64,000 nt of DNA. Source: a virus. Below, in pieces: positions 1 to 10,210 of this stretch (position 1 is its first letter; each line of letters starts with the position of its first letter). The notes beneath the pieces were generated by a model that did no database searches, was not told the origin of the DNA, and worked only from the letters and a program-made list of their open reading frames with translations. Where the stretch lies: IMG/VR virus record IMGVR_UViG_3300020419_000009, positions 35,400-99,399 of that record; one strand, given 5' to 3'. The position numbers were made by a program, and so were the translations under genes.

Positions 1-3000
1 ATTTCTGCTGTCACTATAGACAAGTCAGGGCAGAATTATACAAGTAACATTTCTTTAACAATTAGAAAATTCTCCGTTCTTGTAAAAAATGATGAAACTG
101 TCGGAGGAAAATGGGCCATATTTGCATGGAGTGGTTCTGAATGGTTAAGAACAAAAACACAAAGTTTTGACGTAAGTGCATACTGGCAGTATATTGACTG
201 GTATAAATTAAACTACAATCAATTTACACCTATAGATTTTACTGTTGAAAGTAGTTACCAACTAAGTGGCTTAGATGATAATATAGGTAATGTAGTAAAA
301 ATTAGAAATGTTGGTACAGGAGGATGGCTGTTATTACAAAAGACAGGTGATACTATGTCCTCTGATTACACTGTAAACTATGATACAATAGGTAGAGAAA
401 ATGGTACAATAGAATTTAAAAATAGTTTGTATGACGTGTCTAATGAAAATATTGCTTATGACGGTGCAAGTTTTGACAAAATATTTTATGACACAGAGCC
501 TGTAGAAGAGTTTAGAAGAATATTATCAATTGTTAAAAATAAAATATTTACAGACGATCTTGGCATACATTGGAATAACTTATTTTTTGCAAGTTTAAGA
601 TATGTCTTTTCAGAACAACCTAACGTAGATTGGGCTTTTAAAACAAGTTATATTAAAGCAAAACATAATGTAGGATCGTTGACACAAAAAGTGAACTTTC
701 AAAACGATAACTTGTCAAGTTATGAAAGTTATGTACAAGAAATTAAGCCTTACAAAACTAAGATTAGAGAATATCTAAGTTCGTACGAAAAAATTGATCC
801 TTCTGCATCTTCAATTACTGATTTTGATCTACCTCCTGTCTATAATGTTGACGCAGGAAAAATTATTCCTCAGAGTGTACAGATTGTAGATAACAAAGTT
901 GTTTCTGGAACATCTGATATTACAAATTATCCTAGTAAACATTGGGTAGATAATATAGGTTTCGAATTAACTTCACTAACGATCGCTGATGCAGGATCAG
1001 GATATAATGGCCCTCCTAAAATAAAAATAACAGGCGGCGGCGGATCTGGGGCTGAAGCAAAAGCGTATATTGGTACTGATGGTAAAGTTACTGCGGTAGA
1101 AATGTTAAAAACAGGGAGCGGATATCTATCACAGCCAACAATAGAAGTGCAAGGTTCTCAAGCAGACGGATCTATAACAGCAAGAGTAAGTCCAGTTCTT
1201 GGAAAAGGTAAAGCAAGAGCAGTGCATGTTGTTTGTAAATTTGATAGAACAACAGGAGTTTATCTTTTTAATACGTTATCTGAAACACAAACATTTACAG
1301 CAACAAACGACCAACAGATATTTAATGTTAAATGGCCAATGCAATTAAAGTCTACGAAAATTACTGTTACAGTAGACGGTTTAGAATCTTTAAGAAGTGA
1401 ATACACCTTTACTAATATTAAGGATACTTCTAAAGGATATACAAGAAATTATGGAAGAATATTTTTTACAGCACCGCAGTCTGCGGGATCAACAATTATT
1501 ATTACCTATGATAAAGCACCGGACTTATTACAAGCACAAGATAGAATAAATCTTTACTACAATCCTGCAACAGGTATGTTTGGAAAAGAACTTGGCCAAG
1601 TAATGGACGGAATAGATTACGGTGGAGTAGAAGTTAGCAGTTATAGTTTTGGTACAGGAACTGGTTGGGATTCAGATAATTGGTTTACTGGCACATATGA
1701 TACATTTGATACAACGTATGATGATGAAATTTTTCAGTTAGATGGTAGTACAGAAGTATTTGCATTAACTAATCCTTTAGCAAACGGTGTTGTTTATAAC
1801 ATTTATAGGAACGGTGTAAGGATTGACGATCCTAACTTTGGCACAGCTAGTCAAACTAATACCAATGCTGTTATGCAAAGTATTACAGGAGACGGAACTA
1901 CAACAACAGTTACAATAACGAAATCAGTGCAAAGTTTTCAAGCAAATGATGTTGTAGTAATAAGGAAAACTACATCAGATGGTTCTTTCCTTCCAGATCC
2001 TAGGTCATATGATACTTTATTAAGCGGTGGTGATCTACAGTTTACAACAGCTAAAGGAATTAATCCCGAAGATATTGTTATAGATGGTGACGGATTTGTT
2101 ACTCCTACTACTTCTAAAGGTCCTGAAGAGCAAGTACCGGGTCAAATATTAGATTCTGTAGATATTAAAGTATTTCATAGACCAAAAGAAGGTGGAAGCC
2201 TACTATCTAGTAATTCTTATAACGCCGACGGATCTCGTGTAGAATTTGCATTTGGAATACAGCCTCAAAATAAAGAAGGATTAATTGTTAGAGTAAATGA
2301 TATAATTCAAGCACAAAATTTATATACAGTAGATTATAGATTAAAAACAATAAGATTTAATTCTGCTCCTACGTCTAATGTAACAGTGAATATTATAAGT
2401 GTAAGTGGTAATGGAGAAAATGTTGTTGAAGCAGATGAATTTATAGGTGACGGAAGTACAACACAGTTTTTAACAAAAGCAAGATGGACATCTAAATTAG
2501 ATTATTACGCAACGGTAAACGGAGTAGCCGTTGAGTCAGTATTAATTCCTAGTACAGATAGTACTGACGAAGATGCTAAAGCAATTATGTCATTTGGTAG
2601 TGCACCACCAGATAATAGTATAATAAACTTTGCTGTATACAGTGCAGTTGATAATTTTAGTAAAATTGAAACACAAGAATTTACAGGTGATGGTTCCTCA
2701 AAAATATTTACTTTAAATAAAACTCCTTATAGTGCTAAGCCTAACAGTCATAATGTAATTGTTAAGCAAGGTAATAAAATTTTAAATCCGGGCTATAATC
2801 AACAGTTTACAGTTAGTACAGGAGTATCAGAATACTTCTTAGAGATATGGCAAAGACCTATTGGAAGTTTTGATAACTCCGATGTATTAGTTTTACTTAA
2901 TGGTAAAGAATTAACTATTGCAACTGAATACAATATTAGACCTGCTAATAGTTCTGTGATACTAGAACCAGGTATAGGTTCATCTGGAGATACATTAGAA

Positions 3001-4143
3001 GTTTATATTAGAACTGATGGTGAATATGCATTTGGAAGTATACAGGTTATTAATAATCAAAATACTTGGGTAGACAGTGGTGCAGATTTACAGTTTACAA
3101 CAGCACCTGCTATTGATGAGAAGATTACAGTATATACATTTAACAAACATGACTCTTTAGATTTTGAAAGAATTAATTACGATGTAGTTTCTAGATCAAC
3201 GTTGTCGGTAGGATCAACAGACCATATAGAATACAATCATTTACGAGCTGGATTGGTAAAATTAAGAAAATTAGCCGTAGATGCTCAATTTGTTTGGTTG
3301 ACAGTTAACGGAGTGTTAAAAACTCCTAGCGTAGATTATAAGTTGACTGATGATAAACTGTTTGTTAAATATAATGGTTCTTTTGCTGATAATGATGTTA
3401 TAGAGTTGATACACTTTAGCAGTGACGGTCCTCAACAGCCTAAATTTGGATTTAGCCAATTTAAGGACATATTGAATAGGAACATTTATAAAAGGCTAGG
3501 AGATATATCTTCTATAAAACTAATAAAGCCATTATTAATTACAGATAAAGAAATACATTTAGATAACACAATTAATTTAAGTGCTCCTGACAAAACAAGT
3601 AGCATACCAGGAATAATTTTTATAAATGGTGAAAGAATTACTTATTTGGTCAAAACTGGTAATGTTTTAAAACAATTACAAAGAGGAACACTAGGTACAG
3701 GAGTGCCAACGATACATAATACAGGCAGTGATGTGTATAATGCTAATTTACAGCAAACAGCACCGTATGCCGATTCAACTATTACTGAAAACTTTACTGG
3801 AGACGGATCCACAAGCACATTTATTTTAGGGTTTACACCTAACTCTGCTAATGAATTTGAGGTATTTGTTGCTGGTAAGCGTCTAAGAAAGAACGCAATA
3901 AGCGTTTTTGATGCTACAAAGGATCAAGACTCTCCAGAAGCAGATGTTATATCACCAGCAGAATTTTCAGTAACTGGATCAAGTAATGTTTTAACACTTA
4001 CTAATATACCTACTAACAACGCTAAAATACAGGTAATACGTAAGCAAGGAAAACGCTGGACAGATCCAGGAATTTCACTTAATGATGCGGAAAGTTTGGT
4101 AGCACGTTTCTTTAAGGCGGAAAAGGTGGAGCTACCAAAATAA
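1..4143 (+). CDS. giant tail/baseplate structural protein, 5' end outside window
   Basis: The reading frame is open from base 1, so the ATG at 355 is internal and the gene is truncated by the window edge; 1380 residues are visible. The protein is built from beta-rich repeated modules. A glycine-rich module (around codons 330-400 of the visible part) carries GSGYNGPP and GSGYLSQP half-repeats, and at least four modules begin with a GDGST/GDGTT/GDGSS signature. Such modules are common in large virion proteins of marine T4-like phages. It heads a run of structural genes on the same strand, so a tail, baseplate or fibre-attachment role is inferred. No enzymatic motif was seen. Confidence 0.75.
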   Translation: MSAVTIDKSGQNYTSNISLTIRKFSVLVKNDETVGGKWAIFAWSGSEWLRTKTQSFDVSAYWQYIDWYKLNYNQFTPIDFTVESSYQLSGLDDNIGNVVKIRNVGTGGWLLLQKTGDTMSSDYTVNYDTIGRENGTIEFKNSLYDVSNENIAYDGASFDKIFYDTEPVEEFRRILSIVKNKIFTDDLGIHWNNLFFASLRYVFSEQPNVDWAFKTSYIKAKHNVGSLTQKVNFQNDNLSSYESYVQEIKPYKTKIREYLSSYEKIDPSASSITDFDLPPVYNVDAGKIIPQSVQIVDNKVVSGTSDITNYPSKHWVDNIGFELTSLTIADAGSGYNGPPKIKITGGGGSGAEAKAYIGTDGKVTAVEMLKTGSGYLSQPTIEVQGSQADGSITARVSPVLGKGKARAVHVVCKFDRTTGVYLFNTLSETQTFTATNDQQIFNVKWPMQLKSTKITVTVDGLESLRSEYTFTNIKDTSKGYTRNYGRIFFTAPQSAGSTIIITYDKAPDLLQAQDRINLYYNPATGMFGKELGQVMDGIDYGGVEVSSYSFGTGTGWDSDNWFTGTYDTFDTTYDDEIFQLDGSTEVFALTNPLANGVVYNIYRNGVRIDDPNFGTASQTNTNAVMQSITGDGTTTTVTITKSVQSFQANDVVVIRKTTSDGSFLPDPRSYDTLLSGGDLQFTTAKGINPEDIVIDGDGFVTPTTSKGPEEQVPGQILDSVDIKVFHRPKEGGSLLSSNSYNADGSRVEFAFGIQPQNKEGLIVRVNDIIQAQNLYTVDYRLKTIRFNSAPTSNVTVNIISVSGNGENVVEADEFIGDGSTTQFLTKARWTSKLDYYATVNGVAVESVLIPSTDSTDEDAKAIMSFGSAPPDNSIINFAVYSAVDNFSKIETQEFTGDGSSKIFTLNKTPYSAKPNSHNVIVKQGNKILNPGYNQQFTVSTGVSEYFLEIWQRPIGSFDNSDVLVLLNGKELTIATEYNIRPANSSVILEPGIGSSGDTLEVYIRTDGEYAFGSIQVINNQNTWVDSGADLQFTTAPAIDEKITVYTFNKHDSLDFERINYDVVSRSTLSVGSTDHIEYNHLRAGLVKLRKLAVDAQFVWLTVNGVLKTPSVDYKLTDDKLFVKYNGSFADNDVIELIHFSSDGPQQPKFGFSQFKDILNRNIYKRLGDISSIKLIKPLLITDKEIHLDNTINLSAPDKTSSIPGIIFINGERITYLVKTGNVLKQLQRGTLGTGVPTIHNTGSDVYNANLQQTAPYADSTITENFTGDGSTSTFILGFTPNSANEFEVFVAGKRLRKNAISVFDATKDQDSPEADVISPAEFSVTGSSNVLTLTNIPTNNAKIQVIRKQGKRWTDPGISLNDAESLVARFFKAEKVELPK

Positions 4144-4146
4144 ATA
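4139..4146 (+). promoter_or_regulatory. candidate T4-type late promoter (AATAAATA)
   Basis: The octamer AATAAATA overlaps the stop codon of the giant structural gene and lies about 19 bases before the next start. It fits the NATAAATA pattern reported for late promoters of T4-like cyanophages. Position before a structural gene supports it, but AT-rich DNA makes chance matches likely. Confidence 0.35.
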
Positions 4147-4164
4147 CAGTTGTAGGAAAATAAT

Positions 4165-4776
4165 ATGATTGACAATTTTAAAGAAAATAACGGAGTATTA
4201 CTTCAAGGACATATTAAGATTCATAACCCTGAATCTGGTGAAATTCTAGTAGACAAACGAAACGCTATTCATTATGAAAATATGAGTATTTCTTTAGCTG
4301 AGAGTTTAGCAAATGCTGGTTCTGGCTTTATATATCAAATGGCGTTTGGAAACGGTGGTACTAGTATTGACCCGACAGGCATCATTACATATCTTACACC
4401 AAACTCAACAGGTACAAATGCAAGTTTATACAACCAAACATTTATTAAGGTTGTAGACGATAGGAGTGTTAACAATACCGATCCTGCTAGAAACAAGATA
4501 GAATCTAGACATGTAAGCGGTACAAACTACACAGATATATTAGTTACTTGTTTATTAGATTATGGTGAACCAACAGGACAAGATGCTATTGATAATGCAA
4601 CAAACGCCAATAGTTTGTATGTGTTTGATGAGTTAGGATTAGTAAGTTATGATGCATCTGGAACAGGAAGATTACTAACACACGTTATATTCCATCCAGT
4701 ACAAAAAAGTTTGAACAGACTTGTACAAATTGATTATACAGTGAGAGTTCAAAGTTTATCAGGGTTGAATGAATAA
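4165..4776 (+). CDS. putative virion structural protein
   Basis: This 203-residue protein has no motif I can name. It sits between the giant structural protein and three tail-fibre genes, and its stop overlaps the next ATG by one base, so it is probably translated with them. The composition (Ser/Thr/Asn/Gly-rich, few Cys) and internal segments such as YQMAFGNGGTS resemble the beta-rich accessory tail proteins found in marine T4-like phages. A role in baseplate or fibre attachment is inferred from context only. Confidence 0.6.
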   Translation: MIDNFKENNGVLLQGHIKIHNPESGEILVDKRNAIHYENMSISLAESLANAGSGFIYQMAFGNGGTSIDPTGIITYLTPNSTGTNASLYNQTFIKVVDDRSVNNTDPARNKIESRHVSGTNYTDILVTCLLDYGEPTGQDAIDNATNANSLYVFDELGLVSYDASGTGRLLTHVIFHPVQKSLNRLVQIDYTVRVQSLSGLNE

Positions 4777-6857
4777 TGGCTTATACAATAAATTACGCGG
4801 ATACTAACAAAGGTACAATATCTATAGAAGACAGTACGATCAACCAAACTACCAGTTTAGATATACCGGGCAGAAACACTACAAGTTATGGTTCAGTTAT
4901 TGCGAATAGTTTTTTAAATGTATTAGAAAATTTTGCTAATACATCAGCGCCAAGAAACCCAATCCAAGGACAATTATGGTATGATAGTTCAACTGGAGTA
5001 AACACATTAAAACTATATGATGGAACAGGTTGGATAAATGCAAGTGGATTGAAAAAAGGAAATACTGCTCCTACAGTATCTTCGGCACTTACTGGAGACT
5101 TATGGAGTGATACAGATAACAATCAATTATATATTTTTACAGGATCAGGATGGACATTAGTAGGACCTGAATATAGTGATGGTTTGTTGACAGGATCAAA
5201 GCCGGTAGTCGTAACAGGTAAAGATGAAGTAAACTATACAATTTTACAGACAGAGGTTGCAGGAAGTCCTATAGCAATATATAGCACTAAATCATTTGCA
5301 CCTAAAACAACCATTAACGGATTTGAAACTATACAACCAGGATTAAATCTTTCTACAATTGATATCGGCGGAGCCGGTATAGGAAAATTTTATGGCACAA
5401 GTGAAAAAGCAGAAAACTTAGTAGTAAGTAATGTTAGTGTGCCTGCATCTAAGTTTTTAAGAAGTGATGTAACTAGTACCTCAGACAACCAAATTATTGT
5501 TAGTAATAATAAAGGAATACAAGTAGGACAAGATGCTATTGTTACTTTTGATGTGCAAGGTACATCAGGAGTTGTAACAAATTTAACTTCAGGTGCACCT
5601 ATTGATTTTAAAGTAAACAATTTAGGCACACAGAAAAACGTTATTAGGATTGACTCTACAGAAAAAGTTGGAATAAACACTCTAAGTCCAGCAGAAGCAT
5701 TAGATGTAGCAGGATCAATCCAAGCAAGTACAAATTTAATAGTTCAAGGTACAACTGATAGTTCTAGTATAGGAACAGGAGCAGTAAAAATTTCAGGTGG
5801 AGTTGGCATAGCCAAGAAGTTATACGTAGGAACTGACTTAAATGTTGCCGGAACTAGCACAACAGGAACAATATTGCCTAGTGCAACTCAAACACATACG
5901 CTAGGATCATCTACAAACAGATGGTCACAAGTACATGCAGTTGAATTTAGAGGAAATCTTATAGGAAACATTACTGGTACTGTTACAGGTGGTGCCGCAA
6001 ATGCTAATAAGTTAACTAGTGCAAGTACTTTTGAATTATCAGGTGATGTAAGTTCTAATCAAATTACATTTGACGGCCAGATAGGCGGAACTACAAAGAC
6101 ATTTACGACAGCGATTAGTAATACGTTTATTGCAAACAAGGCATTAGTAACTACACCAAATACAGATGATGAAATTATAATTAACAGGATTTCAGGTGAT
6201 GAAACAGGGGTGTTTAAGATTAGTCAACAAGCATTGACAAGCTCTGTTCCAGTGATACCTATTGGAAGTATTATGCCATACGGTGGTAGTAGTGTGCCGG
6301 GAGGTTGGTTAGAGTGTGATGGACGAGAAGTAAAAATTTCAGATTATTTAACATTATATAATACCATACTATACCAATTCAAGGATCAGAGTCAGGTGAC
6401 ATCAGGACAATTTGGTTTACCAGATCTTAGAGGTAGATTTCCACTTGGTGCTGATAACATGGGCGGTACAAGTATAAACAGAGTTACAGACGTAAATGCT
6501 GATACAGTTGGACTTGGTTCAGGTGTAGAAAGTCGTGCAATTGATGTTAGAAACTTACCTGAACACGAACATGATTTAAGATCACCTAAAGGTGCTCAGT
6601 TTTATGTAATTTTAGATGATAGCGGTACGCCACAGGATGCTGATACTATTCCTTATGATGCACCGACAGGAACTGGAGCAGGACAAGCCAGAACTTCTTC
6701 CGGTGGTGTATTAAATAGAAGAAACATTCAATATAATCAACAAACAGGTTTAGAAACTTATGAAACATTTGATATTACAGAGTTAGGTACTCCGTACAAT
6801 GTTATGAATCCGTTCTTAACAGTCAAATATATAATTTATTCAGGAGTTGGGGGCTAA
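4776..6857 (+). CDS. tail fibre protein with collar domain (fibre paralogue 1)
   Basis: This 693-residue fibre has three visible parts. The N-terminal ~110 residues (FLNVLENFANTSAP, GQLWYDSS) are shared with the next two genes and probably anchor the fibre. The middle is a low-complexity beta-rich shaft with segments such as LGSSTNRWSQVHA. A phage tail collar domain lies near residues 490-560 (IGSIMPYGGSSVPGGWLECD, then FGLPDLRGRFPLG). The collar domain is typical of T4 gp12-like short fibres and host-recognition tips. The ATG overlaps the previous stop and the stop overlaps the next ATG, which suggests translational coupling. Confidence 0.85.
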   Translation: MAYTINYADTNKGTISIEDSTINQTTSLDIPGRNTTSYGSVIANSFLNVLENFANTSAPRNPIQGQLWYDSSTGVNTLKLYDGTGWINASGLKKGNTAPTVSSALTGDLWSDTDNNQLYIFTGSGWTLVGPEYSDGLLTGSKPVVVTGKDEVNYTILQTEVAGSPIAIYSTKSFAPKTTINGFETIQPGLNLSTIDIGGAGIGKFYGTSEKAENLVVSNVSVPASKFLRSDVTSTSDNQIIVSNNKGIQVGQDAIVTFDVQGTSGVVTNLTSGAPIDFKVNNLGTQKNVIRIDSTEKVGINTLSPAEALDVAGSIQASTNLIVQGTTDSSSIGTGAVKISGGVGIAKKLYVGTDLNVAGTSTTGTILPSATQTHTLGSSTNRWSQVHAVEFRGNLIGNITGTVTGGAANANKLTSASTFELSGDVSSNQITFDGQIGGTTKTFTTAISNTFIANKALVTTPNTDDEIIINRISGDETGVFKISQQALTSSVPVIPIGSIMPYGGSSVPGGWLECDGREVKISDYLTLYNTILYQFKDQSQVTSGQFGLPDLRGRFPLGADNMGGTSINRVTDVNADTVGLGSGVESRAIDVRNLPEHEHDLRSPKGAQFYVILDDSGTPQDADTIPYDAPTGTGAGQARTSSGGVLNRRNIQYNQQTGLETYETFDITELGTPYNVMNPFLTVKYIIYSGVGG

Positions 6858-8686
6858 TGGCATATCAAATTAACAAAACAAGTGGCGCATTATTAGTCAA
6901 CTTAGCAGACGGTCAAATAGATATTAATTCAACTGACATTACTTTAATAGGAAAAAACTATTCTGGTTTTGGTGAAGCAATTAACGAAAACTTTGTTAAG
7001 ATGTTAGAGAACTTTGCAAATAGCTCAGCACCATCTCAACCTTTAGCAGGACAAATATGGTGGGATACATCTAACCAAAGGTTACAAGTATACACAGGTA
7101 CATCTTGGACTACTGGTGGCGGACCTATTGTAAGTGCATCACAACCAGACATGGTAGCAGGAGATTTGTGGATTAATAATAATCAAAATCAAATGTATTT
7201 CTTTGATGGTACAGATCTTACACTTGCAGGACCTATTTACAATGCATTTCAAGGAAAATCAGGACCTGAAACTGTAACAGTTCTTGATAATACAGGCACA
7301 AGTCGTAATATTGTAAAATATTGGATAGGCGGGTCGCTTGTTGGATTATGGAGTAAGATTGCATTTACACCACAAAATATAGATACGATTCCTAACTTTA
7401 CAGGAAATGTTGTAAAAGGATTCAACGTTGTAGATGCAGATTTTGTTTTTGCCGGAACAGCAACAAGAACAGAATCATTAGTTGATTCTTCAGGTGTTGT
7501 TAGAACAGCAGGACAGTTTTTAGCAAGTGATTCAGATGACTCTACAAGTGGTGCATTATCAGTAAGAAACAATAACGGACTAACTATAGGATTAACAGAC
7601 AATAATCAAATAAAAGTTACAAACTTAGGTGTTGTTTCTGAAAACAATGTATCTGGTGAAAACTATATTATTAGAATGACAACTAGTTTAGGTAAAAAAG
7701 ATGCTGTAACTATAGATTCAACAAATAGTAGAATAGGAATTTACAATTCATCACCTAGTGCAACGTTAGACGTTACAGGTGACATGAAAGTAAGTGGTAA
7801 TTTTACTGTAGCAGGTACACAAACTACTTTAGATGTAGAAACTTTAAGAGTAAGAGATAAGCAAATACAGTTAGCTAGAGGCGATGATAGTACATTATTA
7901 GACAATGCTGGCGTAGATGAATCAGGAATAACGGTAGAATCATCAGGTGGAAACAAAGAATGGTTATGGAAAAATGCAACCAATTCTTGGACATCAAATG
8001 TAAACATCAATATGACAGGCGGAGCAAAACTCCAATCCGATGGTGTTGACCTAATTGATGGTACAACTGCTCCTGGTATAACTGCAATTGGTAACTTGAC
8101 AAGTGCTAATATAGGAAATATGAGCTTTGCTGGTATAACAATGACTACTGGAACACCAAGTGCAGGTAATGGATTGCTAATGAATCTTGCAGGTGATTTA
8201 AGCATGGTACAAGCAAGGAAAATTAGGAATGTAAGTGATCCTGTATCAGATCAGGATGTGGCAACTAAAGCATACGTGGATAGTAGTATAGATTTAGAGG
8301 TTATTCCACTGACATTAGATATTACAGGTTTAGGCACGGGTAGTAATTTAAACACAAATATTGCAACAATAATCAACGATATTTCACCGTCAACTACTAA
8401 AAGAGACGGTACAGAAGCTAGAGTGCATTGTACTTCTACTGTAGGAGCAACTGCTACACTATCTGCTTCAAATTTGAATAATAGTTTCAATAAAAGTTTA
8501 ACAACAGTGCAAAAATTAGACGGTAATGGTGCCGATGATGGGTCTGCATCGGTGATTGGAGACGCAACATTTAATGATGTTACTGGTTCTATTACTTCAT
8601 CTGTAACAAGGACCTTGAAATTATTTAGAGTTAACAACGGATCATGGGGTTATGTGCAAGACCTAACTCCGGGCAACTTAGTATAA
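6857..8686 (+). CDS. tail fibre protein (fibre paralogue 2)
   Basis: This 609-residue protein shares its N-terminal anchor with its neighbours (FVKMLENFANSSAP, GQIWWDTSN). Its shaft contains the IRMTTSLGKKDAVTID and ATLDVTGDMKVSG segments common in phage fibres, followed by ATKAYVDSS, a motif often seen just before a fibre's C-terminal region. It lacks the collar domain of paralogue 1 and the chaperone-like end of paralogue 3, so the three fibres differ at the tip while keeping the same base. Confidence 0.8.
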   Translation: MAYQINKTSGALLVNLADGQIDINSTDITLIGKNYSGFGEAINENFVKMLENFANSSAPSQPLAGQIWWDTSNQRLQVYTGTSWTTGGGPIVSASQPDMVAGDLWINNNQNQMYFFDGTDLTLAGPIYNAFQGKSGPETVTVLDNTGTSRNIVKYWIGGSLVGLWSKIAFTPQNIDTIPNFTGNVVKGFNVVDADFVFAGTATRTESLVDSSGVVRTAGQFLASDSDDSTSGALSVRNNNGLTIGLTDNNQIKVTNLGVVSENNVSGENYIIRMTTSLGKKDAVTIDSTNSRIGIYNSSPSATLDVTGDMKVSGNFTVAGTQTTLDVETLRVRDKQIQLARGDDSTLLDNAGVDESGITVESSGGNKEWLWKNATNSWTSNVNINMTGGAKLQSDGVDLIDGTTAPGITAIGNLTSANIGNMSFAGITMTTGTPSAGNGLLMNLAGDLSMVQARKIRNVSDPVSDQDVATKAYVDSSIDLEVIPLTLDITGLGTGSNLNTNIATIINDISPSTTKRDGTEARVHCTSTVGATATLSASNLNNSFNKSLTTVQKLDGNGADDGSASVIGDATFNDVTGSITSSVTRTLKLFRVNNGSWGYVQDLTPGNLV

Positions 8687-8689
8687 ATA
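8682..8689 (+). promoter_or_regulatory. candidate T4-type late promoter (TATAAATA)
   Basis: An exact copy of the T4 late-promoter core TATAAATA overlaps the stop codon of fibre paralogue 2. It is about 28 bases before the ATG of paralogue 3, in one of the few intergenic gaps of this run. It could give paralogue 3 and downstream genes a separate late transcript. Confidence 0.5.
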
Positions 8690-8717
8690 CATATAACATA
8701 CGATTAGGGGTTAATAC

Positions 8718-10196
8718 ATGGCGTACATAATAAATTTAACAAATGGCACACAGTTAGCTTCCGTAGAAGATGGAACTATTGACCAAACTACCACACTAAA
8801 ATTAGTTGGTAAAAACTATGCTGGTTATGGTGAAATCCAAAACGAGAACTTTGTTCATTTGCTGGAGAATTTTTCAAGTGCAAACCAACCTGCTTCTCCT
8901 TTATCAGGGCAGATTTGGTTTGATAGTTCAGTAAAAAAACTTAAATTTTACGATGGAACTAAATTTAGAACAACAGGTGGAGCAGAAGTATCCACAACAC
9001 AACCGGTTGGTTTAACAACTGGAGATTTTTGGTGGGATTCAACAAACAACCAACTTTACGCACAAAATGCCGCAGGCGCTTTTACCCTAATTGGTCCACA
9101 AAGCATTGGTGCAACTGTAACAGCAATGGTTACAGCTCAAGTAAAAGATAGCAATCAAGTAAACAGAACTGTAATAAGAGGTACTATTGAAGATAATACG
9201 GTCTTTATAGTAAGTAATTCAGAATTTACCATTGACAGCACAGATGCAAGTAATGTTATCACAGGATTTGATGTTGTACGACAAGGTATAACATTAAGAA
9301 ATACCACATCTAGTACAAATGGTGCAACGAGTAGTGCCCATAGATTTTACGGAACGGCTACAAACGCAGACAAGTTAAATGGCCAACCAGCATCTAGTTA
9401 TGCACTTTCAGGAAATGCAAACTTTTCTAGTGTAGTAAGATTTGGAGATCCGGGATATACAGTAGGAGCGGCAAACGATTTAGCTTTTTTCATTGATAGT
9501 GCAGGTTCAGGTAACGAAGCTGTCATAGAAAATACTACAGGACAAAAAATAAGGTTCAAAGTAAAATCAGGTGCAGGTGTATCAACAGAACCAATGCATA
9601 TTTCGGCAACAGGTTTAATACCTACGACAACAGCAACTTATGATATAGGTGATACAAACTTTAAATTTAGAAATATTTACGCCAATTCCTTTATAGGATT
9701 GGCAACTAATGCAACAAATTTACAAGTTGGCTCTAATTTTAGAACAGGTGATGTAAATGCAACAAATAACACTGTTGCTGTAAGAGATTCAAGCGGAAAT
9801 TTAGCCGCGAATACATTTAATGGAATATCAACATCGGCAAAATATGCTGACTTGGCAGAAAAATACTCCACTGATCAACATTATCCAGTAGGAACATTAA
9901 TGACTATAGGCGGAGATGCAGAATCTACAGCATGTGAAGGCGACGATACTTGCATTGGTGTTATTAGTACAAAACCTGCTTATTTAATGAATTCAGATGC
10001 AGACGGTCAAGCAATAGCACTAGTCGGAAGAGTGCCTGTAAGGATTACTGGTCCGGTAAATAAAGGGGATAAGGTTTATATTGCTCAAAACGGAACAGCA
10101 AGTGCAGTTACAGTATTAGGCGATATGATAGGTATTGCATTGGAAACAAACGATAGACACGAAGAAACTTTGGTTGAATGTATTTTGAAGTTATAA
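8718..10196 (+). CDS. tail fibre protein (fibre paralogue 3) with conserved C-terminal domain
   Basis: This 492-residue protein starts with the shared anchor (FVHLLENFSSANQP, GQIWFDSS). It ends with a well-marked domain: YADLAEKYSTDQHYPVGTLM, then STKPAYLMNSDADG, then VGRVPVRITGPVNKGDKVYI. This kind of C-terminal module occurs at the ends of many tail fibres of marine T4-like phages. ATG is preceded by GGGG at 8707-8710. The protein is probably a host-recognition fibre. Confidence 0.82.
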   Translation: MAYIINLTNGTQLASVEDGTIDQTTTLKLVGKNYAGYGEIQNENFVHLLENFSSANQPASPLSGQIWFDSSVKKLKFYDGTKFRTTGGAEVSTTQPVGLTTGDFWWDSTNNQLYAQNAAGAFTLIGPQSIGATVTAMVTAQVKDSNQVNRTVIRGTIEDNTVFIVSNSEFTIDSTDASNVITGFDVVRQGITLRNTTSSTNGATSSAHRFYGTATNADKLNGQPASSYALSGNANFSSVVRFGDPGYTVGAANDLAFFIDSAGSGNEAVIENTTGQKIRFKVKSGAGVSTEPMHISATGLIPTTTATYDIGDTNFKFRNIYANSFIGLATNATNLQVGSNFRTGDVNATNNTVAVRDSSGNLAANTFNGISTSAKYADLAEKYSTDQHYPVGTLMTIGGDAESTACEGDDTCIGVISTKPAYLMNSDADGQAIALVGRVPVRITGPVNKGDKVYIAQNGTASAVTVLGDMIGIALETNDRHEETLVECILKL

Positions 10197-10210
10197 GATA
10201 AGGAAGTACT

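Noticed and set aside
7249-8637. Long minus-strand open frames inside the fibre gene at 6857-8686
   Set aside because: They are antisense frames of a repetitive Thr/Ser/Val-rich coding sequence, without ribosome sites or recognisable domains.
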